A stretch of 64,000 nt of DNA from Paragyromitra xinjiangensis (Eukaryota > Ascomycota > Pezizomycetes > Pezizales > Discinaceae): NCBI GenBank assembly GCA_038503065.1, contig JBCAMK010000015.1, positions 372,001 to 436,000 of the forward strand, read 5' to 3'. Shown one piece after another: positions 34,894 to 45,111 of this stretch. A program made the translations under genes and the position numbers. The notes beneath the pieces are model-generated. The model worked only from the letters and a program-made list of their open reading frames with translations. It was not told the DNA's origin and searched no databases. Numbering within the stretch: the stretch's first letter is position 1; each line of letters begins with the position of its first letter.

Positions 34894-37800
34894 TCAATCG
34901 CCCCGTACCCTACCCGTGCCTTGGGATTCCGGTTGGTCTGATGCTCCGAAACCCCAAGCTGACTTCCTCTTCTTCCTTCCCTTCCTCTCTCCATACTTCT
35001 CGTCAAACTTCCTAATCGCTGTAAGAGACGACATATCGTCGCTAATACTCGCGCTAATCTCTTCAAGCGCCCTCACGAAATGGCGGTCTTCGAGCAACCT
35101 TTTCTCTGGATATTTATAAGCTTCATCGATAGCTTTGGCCGCTGCCGCTGCCGCATTCTCTTCACGGACACAGGCAAGTGCTGCTGACACGCACACGTTC
35201 TTCAAGTCGGAGCCGGAGAACAAATTTGTCTGATCCGCAATGGCCTCGAGCGATACCGAAGGCGCCAAGACTTCAGATGCTAAGTGAATCTTGAGAATTT
35301 CTAGACGGTCATCACGGGTCGGAAGATCAACAAGGATTCGGCGGGGAAGACGGCGAAGCACGGCATCATCGAGGTCGAAGGGACGATTAGTGGCAACCAT
35401 GATAAAGGCTGTTGTTGTGAGATCAGCCCATTCTTTCAAAAACTGGTTGATGATCTCGCGATGAGCAGTTCTAGTGGAGTGGCTATGACGGCTGCCGAAG
35501 ATAGCATCGGCCTCGTCAATGAAGACAACACAGGGAGAAAGCTTTTGGGCGAGTGAGAAGATAGCCTTGACATTTTTTTCGCCCTCGCCGACATACATAT
35601 CGAAGATTTCTGACCCGCTAACCTCGAGGACCTATGAAGGCATATTAGGGAAAATTCATATGACGTTGATAGGAAAGCTAATAAACGTACCGTGGCTCCG
35701 CTCTCCTTGGCAACGGCTTTTGCCAGCAAAGTTTTTCCCGTCCCCGGAGGTCCGTAGAGCAGCACCCCCGGTATCCGGTCTGTCGCTAAAACACCATACT
35801 TGAACGCCTCTGGTCTAATTAGAGATAAGGAAGTCAAAGTCTTTAACGCTTCGATCGTATCGTCTGCAGCTCGCACCGAGGAAAATCCCGTATGGATGTT
35901 CTCCGGGTTGATGACACCACCTAATAACTTCTTTTCATGAGGTGTACAGTTTTTTGGCAGTTTCGGCTTCGATTTTTTAAAAACTCCACCGGATTGCTCT
36001 AGTGAATCCATCTCTTCTTCCCATTCCTCAAGTTCTTTGATAGCCTTTTGGCGCACCCGCTCGTCTGCAGCCCAACTAAATTTTGTTGCGTCGCTGTTAT
36101 CGAGAAGCTCAACGGCTTGCTTGATGTCTTCGATTCCAACTTCCCCGCCCTTATCTACCCGTTGGCCGAGCACAGTAGTTACAACACGATGAACACGGTC
36201 GAAGTTCCAGATGGTATCTGCAATCCCTGGGATGGTAGCTTCACCCTCGACCCTCGCCATATGCCAATCCTGTGGGATAGCTAAGGTGACAGCTTGACCT
36301 ATATCTCCACTTCGCCTTCGTATCACATCACGCAGGTGGCGAATGTTAACTTCTCGTATTCGGGCTTCTTTGTCGTTCCTGAAAATGCCGCTTAAGATAT
36401 GTGAGCTATGAGGAGGGACGAGAATGGTTCTCTCGAAGGAATCCTCAGGTTGAGACTGTATTGTGCGGACACCAGACTTTGTAAGGTTTTCAGATGTCTC
36501 TTCGGTTGAGGTTGTCCCGAGAATTATGATGCTTTCACCTTCCCTACGTTGTCGCTGGACTATTTCGTGGAGCATACGGAGAAGAGCATCGCCGGAAGAT
36601 GTTCGTTCTAGTTCACGGTAGTCTCGGATATGTATTATTGTTTTGTTTGTGTTTAAGGGGGGCTGAATTTTGACAGGTTCTAGTGAAGTTGAGTCTGATA
36701 TTGGTGAAGTAACAGACTTGATCGCTCGTTTTGTTTGAGCGGCGGCTATGAGGGCTTCTAAAAGATATTGCATCTTTTGCTCATTGGTGCGGTCAATGAC
36801 CACTTCATGCGGTTTGCTAGGGAATGCTGGATCCCCTCCTGTCCCCATTATCGAGGAGATGGGGATAATAGTTGCACCTGTTAGCCGTCCCGATGATAGG
36901 AGTTGTTGCAGAGGGCCAGGAAGATTGCTAAAAAATGGTGATGAGAATGTTTTCGATGGTTGGGCGGGGAAGTGATTTTCCTGTTCGGCTTCCTCTTCCT
37001 CTTCCTCAAATTCTTCCTCCTCACCTTCCTCCTCGTTTTCATCCGGCTCCTCGACTTCTTTCGAGAGAGAAGATGTGAGCTGGGCATCGTATCCTAGGGA
37101 GCGGATTGAGAAAGATGAAAAGCCGGGGGAAGTAGACACTGTATTTATTAGTTCTTTTTTTCGATAGAGTAGTGGTAAAGGGAGAAGTTGAATTTAGGGC
37201 GTGAAACGGGCTTACAATGACGCGAATCGCCCAAGAAGTCACCTGCTATTTCCTCCAAATCTTGAGCATCTATTCTCACCAGATCCGCACCGGAATCCGC
37301 TGCAACGCTCTCTACCACTGCGTCTAAGCAGTAGATACCTCCCTCCTTTGGAAAATGGAGAAGACAGTTCGACTTCATTGCAGCGAAGCTGTCCAGGAAT
37401 GGAGCTTTAGGTAGCATCAGCCCAGCTTGCACATGTGTTTGGATCTCCTTCCATACAGGCTCGTCTAACCAATACCGATGCTTCCTCTGTTCCTCCAGCT
37501 CTACTAATAACTTATCAACATCTTCATCACTGACATCCTCTTCCTCAAACTTAGTTTCAGCAGACTTCTCCCCAGGTTTCACCCCCTTTTCTCCAGTCGA
37601 AGGTTTCTCCACCGGTGCCACTGCTTTAACAGGAGAAATCCCGAGCTTCCTACTCGCTGGATCTATGATGCTATCCTCTCGTAGTGTCACGCTATGGTCG
37701 ATAAACCATCGTGGAACGACCGGTCTCGCGATTGGTGGCGTTGGTTTCGATGTCACCCGCCTCGACTTTGAGCCAGCTGGCCGTCCCCGTGTTCTTTGAG

Positions 37801-38293
37801 GTCGATCTGTTAGGTTTTCGGTGCCTCCTCCTCCCGTAACAAATTCATCGACGAGTGCTTCTGACTTAAACGTAGATTCCCCAGACTCTCCATCCCTGTC
37901 TGCAGCCGCCGTATCTTCGTTCTCCCTCAGAGCCGAATCTTCCTGAATATCAGTCTTTTTCGCTGCGGACCCCGAAGGCGTATCAACTGCTTTTGCCGAA
38001 TCATTGGGATCTGCATGGAGCAATCGGGGCGTGATGTGAAAACATCTTGAGGAAACTCGGAGGTGTCGAGCTGGGAGGCGTGGTAGTGGTCTTCGTCGCG
38101 CAATGGGGAGCACTGACAGAAGCGCCCGTCGGGTGACAGCTTGCATTAGCCTTAGAGATGAATGTGGGAAGGCAAGCAGTTTCGAGCTGCCCTGATACGA
38201 TGGTGAATCGATGTATTGCTTGGACAATCGTTTTGTCGCTTGACTCATGAGCCTTTTGGCAGTAATTTTTCTTTTGGAGGGACGGTGTGCCAA
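34894..38293 (-). CDS. Large mitochondrial-type AAA ATPase (Msp1/ATAD1-related ATPase module)
   Basis: Three exons (37216-38293, 35691-37138, 34894-35631) join across 77- and 59-nt introns, giving up to 1087 residues. The likely true start is the ATG at 38146 (1038 residues), because it yields an Arg/Leu-rich presequence free of acidic residues. The middle is charged and partly disordered, with an acidic stretch of Glu repeats. The C-terminal third is an AAA module: Walker A GPPGTGKTLLAKAVAKES, pore loop FDMYVGEGEKN, Walker B VVFIDEADAIFGSR, then VATNRPFDLDDAVLRRLPRR with sensor 1 and arginine-finger residues. These match the meiotic-clade group containing Msp1/ATAD1. Msp1 is about 360 residues with an N-terminal membrane helix; this protein is three times longer and is a separate mitochondrial-type family. 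Substrate unknown. Confidence 0.85.
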
Positions 38294-38494
38294 GCCCAGC
38301 TATCGGTGTGGAGTCTTATCTAATCTAATCCGATCAAAAAAAATCTCACGAGTGATGGGTCGTGGAGTCTATCCCATAATTAGAGCTCTCCTTTGGAAAA
38401 AGGTTTAGAAACACGATATCATTATGTTATGCTCCTGGATACCGTACAATTTCGCCGAAAGCAAATCATCTCTAAAGCAAAAAGTCCTCCCTTT

Positions 38495-39766
38495 CTACGC
38501 TTCGCCACCCAGCCTCCTAATATCTTTCGTAACAGACTCAATACTTCTAATGATCTGACTATACTTCTCCACAAGACCTTTCATATCACTTCCTGCCTTC
38601 TCATACCTCTTCAGCTCTCCTTCCACTGTCTTCTGCCGTGCTAGGAGCCGTGAAGACGTATCATGCAGATGCATTCTATAGTTCTCGAGTGCATCTGCTC
38701 CTTCTGGATCATAGATCGCAGCAAGGGCCTCATATTTCATGACTGAAAGTTTCCCAGACATGCTCGAGGAGACAACAGCGAGATGGGCCGATTTTGCAAA
38801 GACAGCTTTGTGGATCGGTGGGTGGAGAGTTTGGTGTGTGTGGGTTAGGGTTTGATGAGTTAGCGATTTGTATACTTCGAGACATTGGAGTGCTAGTGAG
38901 GCCACAGATGCCCGTTGCGCCGAAAGAACTTCCTGGGCATGTAGGAGGGATTTTCGGCGGTGCGCTACATCGGCAGGTAGAAGGTCGATTTTGGAGTCTA
39001 GGATTCGGGGGTTTGTGTCTGAATCATATCTAGTTAGTACTTCCTATTGCGCTCTTCATACGGTACCGAAAAAGCAGAGTTTGAGAAATACCTTCAGGAT
39101 ATGCAATCTTAGCAATTTCAAGGGCGGCTGCAGCCAGGGAACTCGATATCGCACCCCCGAGCTCCTCTAGCGAGTCATAGAAATCGTCGATGGCGCCGGA
39201 AAGAAGCTGAAGGTCGGCTTCAGAACGCGGTGTGGTGGTTACTAGGTCTATTATCTCTTGAAGCTGTTTCCCGAGGGAAATTGAGGGCCATGTTAACTCC
39301 TGGACCAGTAGATAGATGATGGGAGTGGTAATAGGGAATTTAGCGTACCTCATCCGGGAGATTAGAAGACCGTGTAGTTATTTCCTCTAACTCGCGCTGC
39401 AGAAGCTGGGATTTCGCAAGCTCAGCTCTGTGGGTCCTAAGTTCCTACAATTGGTGATTCGTTAGCTAGTTGGTTTCACGTACGTTGAAGAAGTGGATAG
39501 CTTGCCTGGTCTAGGGCATGGTGACTACGTGAGGCAGAACGCGTGGTAAGATCTTCGGGATTTAGGATCTTGGTTGTAAGGTTTTCGTAGAGGTTCTTGA
39601 ATAGTGGGTTGGCGAACAATGTGTCCTCGAGGACTGGGGGGAGCATTGTTAGCTGGAGGGGAGGTGTTTGAATTTTGGGATCAGTTGCTGTTGCAGAGCC
39701 GCTTGGCGAGTCGTGCCCATGAATAAGATAAGATAAGACCGCGTCATAGTGTTCATCCCACACCAA
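38495..39766 (-). CDS. Coiled-coil protein resembling HAUS augmin subunit 4
   Basis: Four exons (39506-39766, 39349-39444, 39092-39299, 38495-39018) join in frame to at least 420 residues. The first intron is of GC-AG type (CAG|GCAAGC donor, TTGTAG acceptor). Features shared with HAUS4 include an N-terminal NPLFKNLYENL segment, a Leu/Glu-rich helix QLLQRELEEI, and a C-terminal block KLSVMKYEALAAIYDPEGAD to LKRYEKAGSDMKGLVEKYSQ. Augmin nucleates branching microtubules in the spindle. The resemblance is by pattern and length only. The 5' end is unresolved: the first exon is open to a possible acceptor (CTCTAG) near 39776 and no in-frame ATG is visible, so a short upstream exon or a sequence error is likely. 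Confidence 0.5.
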
Positions 39767-39829
39767 CGTATTTGTCTAGAGTTTCTTCACCAGCTCCCTG
39801 GCTCATGAGCTGCTTGTCACGAACCTACA
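39767..39829. promoter_or_regulatory. Very short divergent intergenic segment (HAUS4-like and phytochelatin synthase genes)
   Basis: Only about 60 bp separate the first visible coding bases of the two divergent genes, so their promoters and leaders must overlap each other's 5' regions. I see no clear TATA box. This is positional inference. Confidence 0.3.
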
Positions 39830-41381
39830 ATGACAAACCCTTCGTCATTTTACATGCGTGAGCTCCCAAAAGAGCATCTAATAGGTTATGACACGGTCGA
39901 GGGAAAACGACTATTTAAGCAAGCATTACTCGACGGCGGCCTGGAGGCTTTTTTCCCATTATCACAGCAGTTCTTAACAGTGAGCTTTGTTCTTGCACAG
40001 GTATTTCTAGAAGCTCAGGTACTGATTGATGCTTTTCTCTAGCAAAACGAACCTGCATGTGCGTGGTTCCATCCCTCTTGCGAAAGCATCTTTCTGATTT
40101 GGCTCTATGCTAGGTAGACTGTGGTCTTGGAACGCTATGTATGATCCTCAACGCCCTTAAAGTCGATCCCGCGGTGACATGGAGGAAGCCATGGCGATGG
40201 TTCACGCAGGGCAAGTGGAAAGGGCTCTTCTATGATGCTCAGCTGACAGCTACTGATGGGTTCCACAAATTAAATTGCAGAGATGCTCGATTGCTGCCAG
40301 CCATTGGAACATGTCAAGAAAAATGGAATAACACTCGCTGAATTTGCATGCTTGGCCAAATGTAATGGATTAGACGCAACCACCAGATTCGCCAATGAAA
40401 CGTTTGTTTTCCTTTGCTGGAACGTGGAGCTCAGCCAAAATTGTTGACACTCGGATGTAATCAAAAGGTCGCTCGAGGAATTTGAGGAAGATGTCAAAGC
40501 TAGTACCTTCTCTTGTGAGAAACTTATGGCAGTTTCATATTCGAGGGCTTCATTAGGACAGACGGGGTCCGGGCACTTCTCTCCTGTAGGAGGATACAGT
40601 TCTGAGAACGGCGGCATGGTATTGATATTAGATGTTGCAAGATTCAAGTAAGCCTCCGTTCCTAATTCGCACATTAAACTAGATCTTAACATAAGTTAGA
40701 TACCCATCATACTGGGTCCCAATCAAAATGCTTTTTGATTCACTTATCCCCGTCGACCCAACAACAAATCAACCTCGAGGCTACTCCGTTCTCCGTCGCC
40801 TCAGCAATGACGCTAGCACTTCCGGTTCTCTCCTCCGCCTCAACGCTACTAAGCAGACTTGGCCAACCCTCTTCAACCCTCTCCGCCTAAACGCTATGCG
40901 GGCAGGAACCTACAAAGATCTCACTGTGTCTCTCGTTCACGCCCTCGAAAATACCCCTGACCCAGTATTATCGCGCTATGATGACCTCTCTTCTGATCCT
41001 CCTAGCGATATTTCATTCCCCATCTCATCGAATTATGCTACCCCCGGACAGACTTCCTATGGCACCCTCGAAAGCGTTAGGTGCAAGCTGGAGTATCAAA
41101 GTCGTATTTACGCATTCCATGAGCATCTTGAGAAGAAATGTGAGCTATACGGCATTGTTGATGTCGCGTTTGCTAAACTGGAAACCACTGTGTTTTTTCT
41201 GGCCTTATTTAAGATGCGGTCATTCCTAAACCATTTACAGCCTGAGCTCCGGGATGAAGTTGTCAAAAGGGTTGAGAGGGATCTGAGCGATCCATGGATT
41301 GCGAAAGAAGTAGATGCTATCAGGATACAGATGGAAAGTGTGGAATGTTGTTGTGCGGCTGAGTGTAGGAATTGTGGTTAG
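39830..41381 (+). CDS. PCS: Phytochelatin synthase (glutathione gamma-glutamylcysteinyltransferase)
   Basis: Makes phytochelatins, (gamma-Glu-Cys)n-Gly, from glutathione for cadmium and zinc chelation; a papain-fold transpeptidase. Six exons (39830-39979, 40043-40058, 40118-40210, 40281-40401, 40468-40647, 40700-41381) sum to 1242 nt, 413 residues. The catalytic triad is complete: Cys in [19 protein letters not shown], His in [14 protein letters not shown], Asp in [15 protein letters not shown]. Exon 2 is only 16 nt and splits the Tyr codon just before the catalytic Cys. Intron 3 is GC-AG (GG|GCAAGT). Intron 4 has a weak acceptor (TCAAAAG), but the join aligns with plant PCS1 around [10 protein letters not shown]. 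The C-terminal part is Cys-poor except for [11 protein letters not shown] at the end, a possible metal sensor. The gene diverges from the HAUS4-like gene. Confidence 0.93.
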
Positions 41382-41667
41382 TAAGGAATGGTCAATTTAG
41401 TTGGATAAACGATATTTAAAATATAATTGACGATGAAAACTATTCGCGCAATACGCTATAGATGAAGTCAAATGAAAAATGAATCACTAGACTATAGGGG
41501 AAGCGAGTGATAAGTTATGCAGAATTTTAGGGATTACAGTCTAGCGAGTCGTCTCGCACTCGGGCTATAGGGAAAAGTAGCACTTCTAGTCTAAATTCCC
41601 TACACCCCTACACCCCGAGCCCGTGTCCCAGGGAACACTTGGTCAAACAAAAAACAGCAAAAGAGAA
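41382..41667. other. Spacer between the phytochelatin synthase gene and tRNA-Val
   Basis: A/T-rich 3' flank of the phytochelatin synthase gene. T-runs on the minus strand at 41646-41662 serve as Pol III terminator for the tRNA. Nothing else seen. Confidence 0.5.
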
Positions 41668-41748
41668 TGATTTCGCCCGGGCTCGAACCGGGGACCACCA
41701 GTGAAACTATTGTTAGACTGGTGTGATAACCAACTACACCACGAAACC
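41668..41748 (-). tRNA. tRNA-Val (anticodon AAC) with a 7-nt intron
   Basis: The minus strand folds as a tRNA. Acceptor strands are GGTTTCG and CGAAATC with discriminator A. The D arm is GGTGTAGTTGGTTATCAC, the anticodon stem CCAGT with ACTGG, and the T arm CCCGG-TTCGAGC-CCGGG. The anticodon loop is 14 nt (CTAACAATAGTTTC), which fits C-T-AAC-A plus a 7-nt intron at the canonical position one base 3' of the anticodon, then C. The mature length is 74 nt. The body closely resembles fungal tRNA-Val(AAC). TTTT runs follow downstream. Confidence 0.93.
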
Positions 41749-42754
41749 AGATTCATGTAATAATTACATTTTTATATCCTATAACCAGTAAAATACCCGC
41801 CAGCGGTGGCCAAAACTAACCAGGCATCAAAAGATTATTTCCACTTTCCTTTGGGGGCAGTGAATTCCCTCGGCCCCTATTACTTCTATCAATGACCACC
41901 AGGGCTTATACATGAAATACTATTCACAGAAATGGCGAACAACGACCTGAAGGTTTGGGCTTTCTCACAGTTTACACAGTTCATGAGGCTATTTTTATGC
42001 TAAGAGTTACGGGTAGCTATGGCATGAACTCAACCAAGTGATCCGGGTCCTTATTGAGTGTTAGGTATGTTTGCTGACGGTCGACCTATGTTTGAGTTTT
42101 AATATGAAAGTTGTCATGCGGTTTACATATCCCGCATATTATAAGATACCGCAATCAAGAAATAATCTTCATCGCTAGCTAGGCTATAACCACCCTCGGC
42201 TCTTCAATGATCTCTAAAAGACTCGGAGCTGAACAGAAACCTGTTCGACCACAGTCGACCGTAGTCAACTGCAGCCAAGCCGGTCTATAGAAAGTTTTTG
42301 GAAGGACTGCCAAGCACTGCAGACTTTTTTTCCAAGCCAGTCCGACCAGAAAATTGACGGACTGCCAAGACTAATAGTATAAACTCAAATATGGTATAAT
42401 TCAGTACCCGGTTTCGGGGGGGAGAAAAACAACCGCATTAGTAGTTACATTGAGAACTTATCCCGATTCATCATGGAATATCACTCGCTCAAAGACCGCA
42501 GCCGCTAGTCGAAAGAGTAGATTGGCGTCTTTCTAAAGGTTAAAGACAAGAAATAGATAGAAATTTCCCTATACAAACTATGGAAACACCCTATATCTTC
42601 TAGATCCCCATAGAGAGATCCTCAATACGCAAGGACCTATCACAACAACCCCCAACCCCCGACCCACGGCCCTCATAACCAATCTTTAAGGAAACAACCC
42701 GACAATTTTTATTCGTTTATTTACTTCTCCTCTTAGATCCAAACTACCAACTAC
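41749..42754. other. Intergenic region with short inverted and direct repeats
   Basis: No gene recognised. At 42240-42370 there are repeats: GGACTGCCAAG at 42304 and again at 42359, and CCAGTCCG (42337) inverted as CGGACTG (42358). CAGTCGAC and GTAGTCAAC are tandem near 42252. Possibly the remnant of a small mobile element. Confidence 0.4.
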
Positions 42755-45111
42755 CTAAAACCTCAAATCCCATCCAATCCCCGGTCCTAACCTCGGCAAC
42801 TCCTCCGCAACCTGCTGCACATCCTTATCACCTCTCCCACTCAAACAAATTACTACATCCTCCCCCTTCTGCATCGTCTTCGCCAGCTCCATCCCCCCAA
42901 AGATCGCATGCGCGCTCTCCAGCGCCGGAATAATCCCCTCCAACTCACTCAGCGCCTTGAACCCCAAAAACGCCTCCGCGTCCGTCGCCGCGATGAATTT
43001 CGCTCGTGCGCTATCCTTCCAGCTTGCTAGCTCCGGCCCTACACCAGGGTAGTCTAGTCCGGCAGATACGGAGTGGGTTTCATCGATCTGTCCTTCAGAG
43101 TTCTGGAGCACGTATGTCCGGACACCGTGTAGCACGCCCTTTGTGCCACCTGTGAGAGTAGCTGAATGACGTGGAGTATCGAGCCCGTCACCGCCGGCTT
43201 CGACACCAAGCATTTTGACGGTGGGGTCGTTGGCGAAGGGGTAGAACATGCCGACGCAGTTGGAGCCACCGCCGACGCATGCGACGACTGCATCTGGGAG
43301 CTTACCGCGGAGGGCTTGGAGTTGGGATTTGGTCTCGTCGCCGATGACGGATTGGAAGGTGCGGACGATGGTTGGGAAGGGGTGGGGTCCGATAGCGGAG
43401 CCGATGATGTAGTGTGTGGTGGAGAGGTGCACTACCCAGGCGCGGAGAGCTTCGTTAACAGCGTCGCGGAGGGTGCGAGAGCCGGCTTCGACAGAGACGA
43501 CTTGGGCACCGAGGAGCTTCATACGGAATACATTAAGGGCTTGGCGGCGGACGTCTTCCTGTGGAAGAGTTAGTGGGGTGGGAGGAATAGGAAGAGCGAA
43601 GGGAGGGGGACTTACGGCTCCCATGTAGACTGTGCACTTCATGCCGAACTTTGCACACACTGTAGCAGTAGCAACACCGTGTTGGCCGGCACCAGTCTCG
43701 GCGATGATTTCGGTCTTTCCGAGCCTGCGAGCGATCAAGACTTGACCGAGGGCGTTGTTGATCTTATGAGACCCGGTATGGTTTAGGTCCTCACGCTTCA
43801 ACCAGATATTTGCACCACCACATTTCTCAGTGAGACGCTCTGCAAGATGTAGTTGTCCCGGACGTCCCATGTATGGGTAGTACGAGCGGTACTCCTCCCA
43901 GAAAGCAGGATCTTCATTGGCGGTAATGAAACCTCGTTCAAGCTCCGCAAGGCAGTCCATGAGCGATTCTGGAACATACTGTCCACCAAACTCACCGAAC
44001 CTGTCGGGAATAGCATGGGAGTTAACGTTGAGATTCAGAGCGTCAAGCTGATCCATGAGACCTGGCCCATCAGGAGTATCAGGGTCCTTGATTACAGCAC
44101 TTGGATGCACTTCACCAGTCTCAATCGCTTTACCGATAGCTTCGACGATACCAACCTCCCTAGTTGTGGTATTTGTATCCCTGCCAACTATATGAGCGCA
44201 GTACTCCTTCACCTTCTGCGGACGCTCCCCAGCCTTCGCTTCATCGAGGACATTGACAATCTGGGAGCCGATGACCACACCCTCCGCAAACTCACCCACG
44301 GACAAGAAGTGTTCGCGTGTAGACACACCGAACCCCACCGCGATGGGAGTATTACCCGAGTACTCATGCACCCGCTTACACAAGTCTCCAAGCCCAACAT
44401 TTAGAGTTCCTGTAGCACCCGTGACGCCCATACGAGACACAACATATATGAAAGAATCTGCAATCTTGCACAGAAGCTTCAATCTGTTCTCACTAGTTGC
44501 AGGAGCAATAAGTGGAACGTAGGAGAGACCCTCACGGGTGCAGTTCTGGCGGAACTTAACGGCTTCCTCGGGTGGTAGATCACAGACGATGAAGCCGTTT
44601 ACGCCGGCGGCTTTGCAGTCTTGGACGAACTTTTGTTCGCCGTAAGCAAGGATGGGGTTGTAGTAGCCCATGAAAAGGACGGGGACGTTGAGGCCCTTGG
44701 AGCGCGCATCGCGGACTACTTGGAGGGTGTTGGTTATTGAGACGCCGTTGAGGAGGGCGACGGTGTTGGCTTTTTGGATGGTTGGGCCGTCGGCGATGGG
44801 GTCGGTGAAGGGGAGGCCGAGCTCGATGAGGTCTGTGGAATGTTAGTATTGGGTCCTGGAGTTAGTTGTGGAGGTAGGTTCATGGGGAGAGATTGTACCA
44901 GCGCCACCGGCCTCCATGGCGAGCATCACATCGACAGTTTCGTCGCAGGTGGGGTATCCGGCGGTGACATAGGTAACGAGAGCTCTCTGTATTTCAAATT
45001 CTCAGTTTCAATTGCTGTGGAATTGTAGAATTGCGGATGAAACAAAGAACAGAAACATACCCTTCCCTCTGCCTTACACCTCGCAAAAGCTTTCTTAATT
45101 CCGTCGGCCAT
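42755..45111 (-). CDS. TRP5: Tryptophan synthase, fused alpha and beta domains
   Basis: Bifunctional enzyme: the alpha domain cleaves indole-3-glycerol phosphate and the beta domain condenses indole with serine (PLP) to tryptophan. Four exons (45061-45111, 44899-44986, 44832-43616, 43558-42755) join across 74-, 66- and 57-nt introns to 719 residues, close to yeast Trp5. Alpha motifs: [25 protein letters not shown] with its catalytic acids, [13 protein letters not shown]. Beta motifs: [31 protein letters not shown] with the PLP lysine, [26 protein letters not shown] and CLSGRGDKD. The 17-codon first exon ends EGR. The acceptor of exon 2 could also lie two bases further (giving EGR-ALV with one Arg fewer). 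Confidence 0.97.

Noticed and set aside
37139..37215. Two separate genes at the AAA ATPase locus
   Set aside because: A GTAAGC...ATACAG intron joins both frames in phase, and neither part alone has both a presequence and an ATPase module.
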